Shown here one piece after another: positions 34,500 through 42,894 of a stretch of DNA of 64,000 nucleotides (position 1 is its first letter; every line of letters begins with the position of its first letter). The translations under genes were made by a program, and so were the position numbers. Origin of the DNA: Chloroflexota bacterium (GTDB taxonomy: Bacteria > Chloroflexota > UBA6077 > JACCZL01). Where the stretch lies: NCBI GenBank assembly GCA_030447245.1, contig JAUJPG010000008.1, positions 1-64,000 on the forward strand. The letters are read 5' to 3'. The notes beneath the pieces were generated by a model. It was not told the origin of the DNA. It saw nothing but the letters and a program-made list of their open reading frames with translations, and did not search any database.

Positions 34500-35330
34500 T
34501 CCGGGGATCGTCAGGTCCAGGGCCTGGGCGATCGTCTGTTATGGTGAAGTCGAATTGGGTAGGCTGCTCGGCCCAGCAGGTCGGCGGGACTCGCCCCCTT
34601 CAGGAGCTTGTCGACGTGGGTGGCGGTGCGCCGCCACACGTCGGGGTTGTTCTCCCCGTAGGCCAGGAGCGTGGCGTCCTTGTATTGCGACCCCTTGCCC
34701 TATGGAAAGGAGCCGATGCTGGATCGCGAGCTCAGACAGCAGGCCGATTAATGAAGCCGAACGGCGAGCCATCGATGAAGAACCCCGACCTGCTGGCGGC
34801 TCAGGCTCGCGAACAGGGCCTCGAACTCTTCGTGCGCCCGCAGATCCACCACATCCAACCGGAGCCCGAGGGCTTCGGCGGCGCACTGAACACGCCCGTC
34901 TTCGGATTCGCCTTCGATGGGCGAGATGGCCGCATCGTTGATGAACGCCATACGCTCGAGGGTGGTGACGCAGTCCTTGAGGAGCTGGAGCCGCTTGGCG
35001 GCCAAGGCGGCGTACCCTGGGTCACCCCGGTCACGGTGCCGCCCGGCCTGCGCGAGGCTGGTGACGAGCCCGCGCTCGGCCGCACCTCGGAAGCGCCCCG
35101 GCCATGACAATCGGGATGGTCTTGCTGGCCCGCTGGGCGGCGAGAACGGCGTTCGGTTCATTGACCACGATGGCGGCGACCTCGAACTGCAGCAAGCTTC
35201 GGCCGCGGCTCCGGGTGCCGCTCGGTCTTGCCTTCGGCGAACCGCGGCTCCAGGACGATGCAAGACGGCCGAAACGCGAGCCAACGCGGCGTCGAATGTC
35301 GCTTCACCACCGCCGAGGCCGCATCAACCT
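34500..35330 (-). pseudogene. second ABC_sub_bind-type substrate-binding protein, several frameshifts
   Basis: On the minus strand, pieces in order: RAERGLVTSLAQAGRHRD, DPGYAALAAKRLQLLKDCVT, RMAFINDAAISPIEGESEDG, AEALGLRLDVVDLRAHEEFE, ALFASLSRQQVGVL, then LLSELAIQHRLLSI, DATLLAYGENNPDVWRRTAT and ADLLAEQPTRFDF in other frames. The order and the LLAEQPT-x-FD end equal those of the gene at 31134. The N-terminal signal was not found; the 5' limit is approximate. Confidence 0.55.
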
Positions 35331-35564
35331 CGACCTGGGCCCATCACGACTCACGTGACACTCCACGAGCCCGCTGGAACTGGCGGCGGCGGCTTCGGTG
35401 GTCGATGACCTGGACAGCACGGCCCACGGTCGGCTTCACGTCGCTCGCTCGTTCGCCTGGGCTCGATGCAACAGAAACGACGAAAAGGCAGATCGGATCA
35501 CGCAATCCCGTTCAGGATCAGGTCGTGGAGGTCGCGGTTGCGTGCGCCGGCACGATGCTCGGCA

Positions 35565-36742
35565 TCATACACTTCGAGTAGCGGCCTCGCTCACGATGAT
35601 CGGCACGATCTGCTCGTGCCGCCCGCCGTGCGACCGCAGCCCGCTGGCGACCGCCGACAGGTCGTGCTTGGCGCGGGACTTGCCGATGGCGGTGCGGGCG
35701 TCGGAGGCGACAGACAGGTCGCCGACGCGGTCGGCTGGGTGCTCGTAGATGAGGGCGGCCTCGTCCGTGTAGACCTCCTCGACGCCGTCGAGGGCTGCCA
35801 GCGCGTCGCGCGCGCGCTCGAGATCGTGCCCGGGAACGTACACCCAGGCGAAGGAGCCGAGGGCGCCGTGGTGAAGGACGTACGGGTCGGTGATCGGCAG
35901 GACGACGTGCTGCTCGTGGACGCCGGCGGCCTCCAGGACGTCCTCGAGGTAGCGGACGCGGGTGAGCCGTCGGGCTCGTGCTTTGGATTCATGCCGTGAT
36001 CCGCGGTGATGCCGACCAGAAAGCCTTCGTCCAGGTACTCCCGAGTACCTCGTCAAAGCGCCGAAAGAACCCGGTCGCCGCCATCTCCCCGCCCGGGCCC
36101 TTCCTTGTGCTGGACGAAGTCGGTCAGCGAGACGTACAGCAGCCCCAGGCCAGCCGCCACCGCCCGGTGGACGGCCAGGCCGATCTCCATCGCGTAGTGA
36201 CTGGAGGTCCCAGTCGTACACGCCAGGCGCGGGTCGGCCGACCAGGTCGGGCACGCCTCAACATCGTAGGACGGGATACCCGAGTTCATCGGACCGCTCG
36301 GCGCTGATCGACGGGACGTTGCCGTGCGCGAGCAGGCGCCGCAGCTTGTCCTTGGCCGTGACCGCCAGCACGGCCACGCCGCCTTTCGCTGCATCTCGGC
36401 GTGGATCGTCGGCGCGCGCAGGAACGACGGGTCGGTGAGCTGGACCTCCTCGCCGCTCGGAGCGCGGTAGTGATTGCCCGTGGGATCCTGTGGACGACTG
36501 GCGAGACGCCGGGTCACGATCGAGAGGTTGTTCGGGTTCGTCAGTGTCGGCATGACTCCCAGCCCTCGCTTGAACGACCCGCCGCTGGCCAGCATCGCTG
36601 TAGCCGCGGCATCAGCCCGCGCGCGAGGGCGTCCTCGAGGTACGTTGGCGCGCCGCCGTCGATCGTGAACACGACGGTCGGCCGCTCCGGGGAGGCAATT
36701 CCCGCCCATTGACGGTGGACGGAATCACGTGGCACTTGCCAT
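35565..36742 (-). pseudogene. phnA: phosphonoacetate hydrolase-like alkaline phosphatase superfamily gene, several frameshifts
   Basis: ATG at 36742 behind GGAAGGAG. Reads RPTVVFTIDGG (metal site), YLEDALARGLMPRL, LASGGSFKRGLGVMPTLTNP and NNLSIVTR (the nucleophile Thr lies in PTLTNPNN), NHYRAPSGEEVQLTDPSFLR, IPSYDVEACPTWSADPRL, LLYVSLTDFVQHKEGPG, NPKHEPDGS, VRYLEDVLEAAGVHEQHVVL, LIYEHPADRVGDLSVASDAR and ends SHGGRHEQIVPIIVSE (late metal His). The order fits phosphonoacetate hydrolase, which gives acetate and phosphate. Breaks near 36700, 36610, 36490, 36370, 36210, 36040 and 35980. The C-terminus is repeated at 63417. Confidence 0.72.
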
Positions 36743-37074
36743 CTCCTTCCCGTCCTCGCACGGACGGGTCCTCCCAGGGCCGTGTGCCCAGCGGTGCTCG
36801 GAATCGTAGACGTCGGATCGTCCGTGTCCCCAGGTCGTCACACGTCCAGTGAAGCACCGCGACCTGTTCCGAGCCAGCATTGCCGAGGTTCAGGGAGAGC
36901 CTCCACCAAGCGCTCTCGTGCCGCTCAGGGGATATCCGCGGGGATGGGATGGGCGGTTCGTGTCGGACGATTACTCTGGGGCTAACGTGGGTAGGGCGGA
37001 GCGGCGACCGTGGGTGCCAGCGTCCGATATCCGTCTGCATCAGCGCAAGCGGACGAAACCGATCGGTGTGCTGT
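36743..37074. other. unassigned stretch
   Basis: A region with no traceable gene. One minus-strand piece, WWRLSLNLGNAGSEQVAVLH, looks protein-like but could not be named. It lies between the start of the phosphonoacetate hydrolase gene and the C-terminal glycoside-hydrolase fragment. Confidence 0.3.
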
Positions 37075-37212
37075 TCGTCTGGAACATCGCCGGCCCGATT
37101 CGGACGCGGCCCACAAGCAGCACTGGTGGAGCATCACCGATACGGACGATCGCCTCGAATGGCCTGCGATGCGCTCGCGCATGCCCGCACGAGTGGGGTG
37201 CTCCCGTATTAG
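37075..37212 (+). pseudogene. C-terminal fragment of a glycoside-hydrolase-like protein
   Basis: Reads FVWNIAGPDSDAAHKQHWWS then ITDTD, and after a frame change ACDALAHARTSGVLPY before the TAG at 37210. The same ending is found in the longer gene 1.8 kb downstream ([34 protein letters not shown]), so this is the tail of a paralogue whose body is missing. Confidence 0.5.
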
Positions 37213-37441
37213 AAGCTGTCGCAGCCCAATGGGCGCAGGGCATGGCTCCTGGCCCATCATTACGTGCAGAGCCGCGCGATTCCGGCCACAGCTCGTCTGC
37301 GGCGGACGGCACGAGATGGCGACGGAATTCCAATGAGCAAGAACGATCCCGCGCGACGATAACCTCGCCCTGTCGGCTCGGCCTTCGACGGCGTGCAGCA
37401 CGACGAGGCGCCTGGCAGCGGCGTTTCTAGGAGGAGTCTCG

Positions 37442-38993
37442 ATGACACAGAGGAGGCCGCTCGAGCACGGGCGGCGACGGATCCTGCGCGGAGCAATGGT
37501 TGCGCTCGTGTTAGTCGTGACCGCGTGCGGCAGCCAGCCGACGCCCCCACCAGCCAGCACGGCAGAACCGCGGCCGCGTCCCCAGTTGCCAGCACGGCAA
37601 CGCCAAGCGATCGCCAGGCGGCCGCTACGACCGCCACTCCGCTGTCCGAAGCGTCGAGGCCGGGCCGCCACGGTGGGCGTGGCTGCCGCGCGAGGCCACG
37701 GCGGCAGGGCTTGCCGCGGCGGCCACGCCGACGAACGAAGCGCCAACGCGGAGCCAGCCAACAAGCCCAGCGCCAACGCGGAGCCAGCCAACAAGCCCAG
37801 CGCCAACGCGGAGCCAGCCAACAAGGAGGCGTCTGCGCGTGCCGTCGGGGCGGCGAAAGAGGATGCGCGACCCGCCAGCGCGCCGCCACCGACCACGGCC
37901 AGACCGCCGGGCCGGCGCACCCGCCCCCGAGTCCAGTCCGGGTGACACGCACGGCGCCAGCCCGGAGTACGGCGCGGCGGCCTTCATCCTGGGCAATCCA
38001 CACATCCGCGCCGCGCGACCTGGCGCTGATGCGAGCGGCGGGTCTGAACTGGCTCCGGCTTCGACGTCTCGGCGGAGCATCGAGCCGAGCTGCAAGAACT
38101 GCATCGACTGGTCTTCGCTGGATCAAGCGGTCCAGGCCGCGAACGCCGCCGGGGTATTCATGTCATGGCCCGCGTCGATCACCAGCCGCCTGGTCGCGGG
38201 CGATTCCGCCGAAAACGGCCCGCCGCCATGTTCGACTATGTCGACTTCCTCCAGGTCATGGCGTCGCGCTACGGCCCAAGCTCGACGCGCGGGCGCGGCA
38301 CGATCCAGGCGATCCAGGTCTGGAACGAGCCAAACCTGACCCGCGAGTGGGGCGGCGCCGTCATCGACCGCGGCCAGGCATCGCAGTACGTGTACATGCT
38401 GAGCGAGGCATACACACACATCAAGGCGGGCGACCCGGCCATGATCGTCGTCAGCGCTGGCCTGTCGCCGACCGGGCACGAGCGACGGTACGGCCCAGCC
38501 TGACGACGTCTACCTGGGCTGGCTGTACGAGGACGGCTCAGTTGAGGTGTCCGACGTGATCGGCGCCCACGCTCCCGTGGTGGTACGGTTCGCCACCCGA
38601 GGCCGCGCCGTCGTCCGACCCGCGATTCCCGCACCCGCGTTCTACTTCCGACGGGTCGAGCAGCTTCGGCAACGTCATGGTCGCGCATGGCGACGCCAGT
38701 AAGCAGATCTGGCTGAACGAATTGGTTGACCACCGATCGGGTCAACCCCGAGTACGCCTGGTACGCGGTCAGCCCTGAAGCTCGCAGGCCGACTACATCG
38801 TTCGGGCATACCAGTACGCCAGGCAGAACTGGTCTCCGTGGATCGGCGTCATGTCGTCTGGAACATCGCCGACCCGAATTGGACGCGGGCCAACGAGCAG
38901 TACTGGTGGAGCATCACCAACCCGCGATGGCCTCGCCGCGACCGGGCCTACGACGCGCTGGCGAATGCCCGCGCGAGTGGGACGCTGCGCTAA
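37442..38993 (+). pseudogene. glycoside-hydrolase-like lipoprotein, several frameshifts
   Basis: ATG at 37442 with GGAGTC upstream; RRRILRGAMVALVLVVTAC is a lipoprotein signal. A Pro/Ala/Glu-rich linker follows, with three copies of a ten-residue repeat. The catalytic part is in pieces: LALMRAAGLNWLRL, FDYVDFLQVMASRYGP, IQAIQVWNEPNLTREWGG (acid/base Glu of the NEP motif), RGQASQYVYMLSEAYTHIKA, FGNVMVAHGDASKQIWLNEL (second catalytic Glu), [21 protein letters not shown] and the end at TAA 38993. This is the clan GH-A pattern (families 5/39-like). Repaired length near 500 residues; it would act outside the membrane on polysaccharide. Confidence 0.6.
37741..37825 (+). repeat. 30-bp tandem repeat in the lipoprotein linker
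   Basis: The 30-base unit starting CGCCAACGCGGAGCCAGCCA occurs twice in full (37741-37770, 37771-37800) and then for 25 bases (37801-37825), without mismatches. It encodes SANAEPANKP repeats, a flexible spacer between membrane anchor and catalytic domain. Confidence 0.9.
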
Positions 38994-39414
38994 CCATTCG
39001 CTGGTACCTTCCGGACCGCGGCGGCACGCGGTCCGGGGCGGATGGCGCCATGGATGGGGTGGGTGCACCGACGCGGCTGGTGGCGGACAAGCGGCGGACC
39101 GAGATCGAGGCGGCGCCGCGGTGGCGGATCGTGGCCGCGGGCGCAAACGGCTGGAGATGGTCCACGCGGTGGTGCTCGGGTACGACGCTCCCGCAACCGG
39201 ACAGCAGGCCGGTGGTGCGCGCAGTGTGCGCAGGATCACTGCCGGGGTTTCTCGCACCAATCGTCCGTCGGCAGCCGTGCATGGCCGACGGAGAGGACAG
39301 TCGCCCACCATGGCTTGACCAGGAAGCGGCGCTCATCCGACGGTCTTGATACTGTGGAGGCTATCTGGAGCTAGTCCAGTTTGGAGATCCCGCTTCTCCC
39401 CGCTTAGGCGAGTG
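38994..39414 (+). other. intergenic stretch, possible helix-turn-helix transposase remnant
   Basis: Most of it shows nothing. Around 39150-39240 the plus strand reads [20 protein letters not shown] and SVRRITAG in one frame, resembling the N-terminal helix-turn-helix of an insertion-sequence transposase, but no catalytic domain or terminal repeats were seen. This stretch marks the end of the indel-dense block. Confidence 0.3.
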
Positions 39415-40341
39415 TCACTCGGCACCGGAGAGGCGCGGGTCCAGAAAATCGCGCAGCCAGTCGCCAAGCGCGTTGACACCAAGCACGGTCAGCATGATCG
39501 CGAGCCCCGGCATCGTGGCCGGCCACCAGGCAACGCGCAACACCTCACGGCCATCGTTGAGCATCGCGCCCCAGGTCGGCACCGCGACTGGAACCCCGAG
39601 ACCGAGGAAGCTGAGCGACGACTCGAGGATGATGTTCGTGGAGATGCCAAAACTGGCCACCACGATAACTGGCGCGACCAGGTTTGGCAGGATGTGGCGC
39701 AGGATGATCCGCCCATGTCCGAGACCGACCGCGCGCGCGGCGAGAATGAACTCTTTCTCGCGGATGGCCATCACCTCGCCCCGCACCACGCGCCCAAACG
39801 GCACCCAGCGGGTAATGCCAAGCACCAGGATAATGTTCAGCAGCCCCGGTCCCATCACGGCCAGCGCGATGATGTAGAGCAAGATTGACGGGAAGGCAAG
39901 CTCGATATCCGCTAGCCCCATCAGGACGTCGTCGACGGCCCCACGGAAGTAGCCGGAGACCAGGCCGAGCGTCACGCCGAGCGAGGTTGACATAGCCAGT
40001 GCCACGACGCTGACCACGAGCGAGATTCGCGCCCCATAGAGGACCCGACTCAGGATGTCACGCCCGAGCCCGTCGGTCCCGAGCGGATGCACGCTTGCCA
40101 GGCTCGGCGGCCGCAGCGTGTTCAGGATGTCAATCTCATTGGGATCGTGCGGCGCGAGGAGCGGGGCGAACGCCGCCCCGACGAGGACGAGCACCAGGAT
40201 GATGCCGCTAACCAATGCCAATCGATTTCGGCGCAGGCTGGACCGGGCCCGCTGCCACTCGCCCCGGCGCCGTGCGGGAACGGCCGCTGTCGGAGACACC
40301 ACTGGCGCGCCGACCACGGCCCGATCGGCGGCAGGCGTCAT
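39415..40341 (-). CDS. dipeptide-type ABC transporter permease (DppC family)
   Basis: 308 residues. An N-terminal cytosolic tail of about 45 residues, a first helix LALVSGIILVLVLVGAAFAP, then APHDPNEIDILNTLRPPS and HPLGTDGLGRDILSRVLYGA (family signature), and the coupling loop FILAARAVGLGHGRIILRHI. It ends DFLDPRLSGAE. Its ATG overlaps the stop of the DppB-like gene upstream on the minus strand. It is the last gene of the operon binding protein - gamma-glutamyltransferase - DppB - DppC; no ATPase gene is present. Confidence 0.92.
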   Translation of the reverse strand: MTPAADRAVVGAPVVSPTAAVPARRRGEWQRARSSLRRNRLALVSGIILVLVLVGAAFAPLLAPHDPNEIDILNTLRPPSLASVHPLGTDGLGRDILSRVLYGARISLVVSVVALAMSTSLGVTLGLVSGYFRGAVDDVLMGLADIELAFPSILLYIIALAVMGPGLLNIILVLGITRWVPFGRVVRGEVMAIREKEFILAARAVGLGHGRIILRHILPNLVAPVIVVASFGISTNIILESSLSFLGLGVPVAVPTWGAMLNDGREVLRVAWWPATMPGLAIMLTVLGVNALGDWLRDFLDPRLSGAE

Positions 40342-41258
40342 CAGGCGACCCGAATCCGCGGATCGAGGCGGCTATAGGCTAAGTCCACCAGCAGGTTGAG
40401 CAGCACAAAAATGAACGCGAGCAGCGTGACCGCGGTTTGGACGAGCGGGATGTCTCGGGCACGGACCGCGGTCACCGTCAGCCGACCGACCCCCGGCCAG
40501 GCGAAAATCGTCTCGGTGATGATCGACCCGCCCAGCAGGAAACCGAGATCGAGCGCGACCAGCGTCACGACCGGGATCAGCGAGTTCCGCAGTGCGTGAC
40601 GAAGCAACACCCCCCCGTTGCCAAGTCCCTTGGCGCGGGCAGTCCGAATGTAATCCTGGCCTAGCACTTCCAACAGGCTGGAGCGGACCAGGCGGGCATT
40701 TCGGGCGAGCGAGTGCGCCCCGAGCGCAAGTGCTGGCAGGATCAGGTGCTCCGGCCCGCCGCGCCCGGCCACGGGCAGGATCGGGATCGTGATCCCGAAG
40801 ATGAGAACCAGCACGATGCCGAGCCAGAAGACCGGCATCGCCTGGGCGAGCAAGGCCAGCCCCATCGCCAGACTGTCCCAGATCCCGTTCCGTTGGGTGG
40901 CGGACAGGATGCCGAGTGGCACCCCAAACCCAATCGCGACGAGCAGTGCTGCCCCGGCCAGCTCGAGCGTCGCCGGCATTCGGGCCATAACCAGGCCGAA
41001 CGTTGGCTGATGCTGGGAGAGCGAGTTCCCGAAGTCGCCGGTCAAGGCCCTGGTCAGGAACTCCAGGTATTGGACGTACCACGGGCGATCGAAGCCCATC
41101 GCGCGTCGGAAGTTCTCGATGTCCTGCCTGGTCCAATCGGCGCCGGCCATTGCATAGGATGGGTCTCCGTTAAGGAAGAGGACGCCGAACGAGATGAGCG
41201 TCACGCCCCACAGCACGACAATGGAGCGGATCAGCCGGCGGACCAGGAAGCTACGCAC
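40341..41258 (-). CDS. dipeptide-type ABC transporter permease (DppB family)
   Basis: 305 residues, six helices. FLVRRLIRSIVVLWGVTLIS, LNGDPSYAMAG, the conserved MGFDRPWYVQYLEFL, and the coupling helix YIRTARAKGLGNGGVLLRHA are typical; the end LAYSRLDPRIRVA is the family terminus. It starts three bases after the stop of the gamma-glutamyltransferase gene. It pairs with the DppC-like protein to form the pore used by the binding protein at 42895. Confidence 0.92.
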   Translation of the reverse strand: MRSFLVRRLIRSIVVLWGVTLISFGVLFLNGDPSYAMAGADWTRQDIENFRRAMGFDRPWYVQYLEFLTRALTGDFGNSLSQHQPTFGLVMARMPATLELAGAALLVAIGFGVPLGILSATQRNGIWDSLAMGLALLAQAMPVFWLGIVLVLIFGITIPILPVAGRGGPEHLILPALALGAHSLARNARLVRSSLLEVLGQDYIRTARAKGLGNGGVLLRHALRNSLIPVVTLVALDLGFLLGGSIITETIFAWPGVGRLTVTAVRARDIPLVQTAVTLLAFIFVLLNLLVDLAYSRLDPRIRVA

Positions 41259-41261
41259 GCG

Positions 41262-42887
41262 TCAATCCACCACCGCCAGACCACCACCGCCTCGCGGGTC
41301 GCTACCGCCCTCGAGCTGGCTACTGTCCGGGTCGCGCCTCACACCGGCCAGCCGGCCACTGTAGTTGCCGACGACGACCTGGTTACCGAGCGCCTCGAGT
41401 CCGCGAATCGTGGCCTCACCTATGGCGGGCTCGGCGTAGATCGTGGCGACCTCGTCCTCGGCGTGAATCCGCGGAACCTCCATCGCCGTCTGCATCGACA
41501 TCCCAAAGTGCAGAACGTTTGCCACCGCCTGCATCGCAGAGGTCGTCCCGCGCGACCCTCCGGGCGAGCCGATGACCATCACGATCCCCCCGTCACGGAG
41601 CAGCATGCTCGGGCCACCGCCCTGGAGCGGGGCCTTGCCCGGGGCGATCGAGTTACGGAAGCCGGGCTCAGGATTGAAGCTCCACATCCGGTTGTTGTGG
41701 AGGAAGCCCAATCCCGGCGTCACGACGCCGGCGCCACTATTGATCGAAGTGTTCAGCCCCACGGCATTGCCAGCGCCGTCGATGACCGAGCAGGTCGTCG
41801 TGTTGCCCGGCCCCGGTAGCGCCTCGGCCACAACGCGGCGGTCCTCGCCGGAGTCGATAAGCGCCCGTGCTTCTGCAGCGTAGTGCTTGGAGGTCAGCTT
41901 CGCGACCGGAACGGGGTAGAAAGCCGGATCCGACAGGAAGAGGAGCCGATCCTTGAATGCCAGCTGCATCGCCCGCGACATCAGGTCCAGATACCTCGGG
42001 GTATTCCAGCCGAGGCTCTCGAGATCGTAACCCTCCATGATCTGGAAGAGCTCGATCGCGGTCACCCCCAGTCCAGGCGGGTGCCCAGAGCGCACGTCGA
42101 GGTCACGGTAGCTTCCCTCAAGGGCAGGGAGCAGCACCGGACGGAAGTCGCGCAGATCCTCGTAGGTGAGCAGACCGTCGTTGCGCGCGAAGTCGTCGGC
42201 CAGCCTCCAGGCGATCTCACCTTCATGAAAAGCATCCGCCCCACCCTCGGCGATCATTCGGAGGGCCCGCCCGTAATCGCGCTGAACCAGCCGCTCGCCC
42301 ACCTCCAGGGGACGGCCACTCGGCGTGTAGATCTCGGCCGCCGCCTCGTTCGCTGCCAGATACATCTCGGGATCGGCAACCCCGTGAACGGTGCTGATCC
42401 GGCCGCCGGGCCGCCAGAGATCCCACAGGGCCGGGTACACCGCGAAGCCCTCTTCAGCGTAGCGGATCGCCGGGCTGAGCAGGTCGGCCCAGGCAAGCTC
42501 GCCGCTTCCGAATCGGCGGTACGCATCCTCCATGCCGCGGGCGAAGCCGGGCACGAGCTGGGCCTGGTAGCCGAGCCGATTGGCGTGGTCGGCCAGTGTC
42601 CAGGTTGCTCCCTGGCGCCGAGCGACCCGCCCGGACCACATGTCTGGCCTTGCTTTCCGGGGAGCGTGGCCACCGGCGAACAGGAACCAGGTCTCGGCCG
42701 TCTCCGCCTCGTGGATCAGAAAACTGGCGCCGCCGCTCAGGCCAGTCATCATCGGGCTGACTACGCCCTGAGCGAAGGCCGTCGCGATGGCCGTATCGAC
42801 CGCGTTGCCGCCCGCCCGCAGGATCTCCGCTCCGGCCTGGGCGGCGAGTGGCTCCGGGCACGCCACAACCCCGCCGCTCGAGCTCAT
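41262..42887 (-). CDS. ggt: gamma-glutamyltransferase family protein
   Basis: 541 residues from the ATG at 42887, eight bases after the binding-protein stop. VVACPEPLAAQAGAEILRAG and GNAVDTAIATAFAQGVVSPM is the family N-terminus; the autoprocessing site is NTTTCSVIDGAGNAVGLN, Thr363 being the likely nucleophile (most relatives have TTHxSV; here the His is Thr). GSPGGSRGTTSAMQAVANVL and the final GGSDPRGGGGLAVVD close the small subunit. No signal peptide, so it is probably cytosolic, splitting imported gamma-glutamyl or related amides. Being inside a transporter operon, it should act on the transported compound. Confidence 0.88.
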   Translation of the reverse strand: MSSSGGVVACPEPLAAQAGAEILRAGGNAVDTAIATAFAQGVVSPMMTGLSGGASFLIHEAETAETWFLFAGGHAPRKARPDMWSGRVARRQGATWTLADHANRLGYQAQLVPGFARGMEDAYRRFGSGELAWADLLSPAIRYAEEGFAVYPALWDLWRPGGRISTVHGVADPEMYLAANEAAAEIYTPSGRPLEVGERLVQRDYGRALRMIAEGGADAFHEGEIAWRLADDFARNDGLLTYEDLRDFRPVLLPALEGSYRDLDVRSGHPPGLGVTAIELFQIMEGYDLESLGWNTPRYLDLMSRAMQLAFKDRLLFLSDPAFYPVPVAKLTSKHYAAEARALIDSGEDRRVVAEALPGPGNTTTCSVIDGAGNAVGLNTSINSGAGVVTPGLGFLHNNRMWSFNPEPGFRNSIAPGKAPLQGGGPSMLLRDGGIVMVIGSPGGSRGTTSAMQAVANVLHFGMSMQTAMEVPRIHAEDEVATIYAEPAIGEATIRGLEALGNQVVVGNYSGRLAGVRRDPDSSQLEGGSDPRGGGGLAVVD

Positions 42888-42894
42888 GGCCTGA

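Noticed and set aside
37741-37825. CRISPR array
   Set aside because: The 30-base units are directly contiguous with no spacers and encode an in-frame protein linker.
26950-39400. Programmed frameshifting as the reason for the many broken genes
   Set aside because: The breaks occur in unrelated genes at many places, without slippery sequences or a shared pattern.
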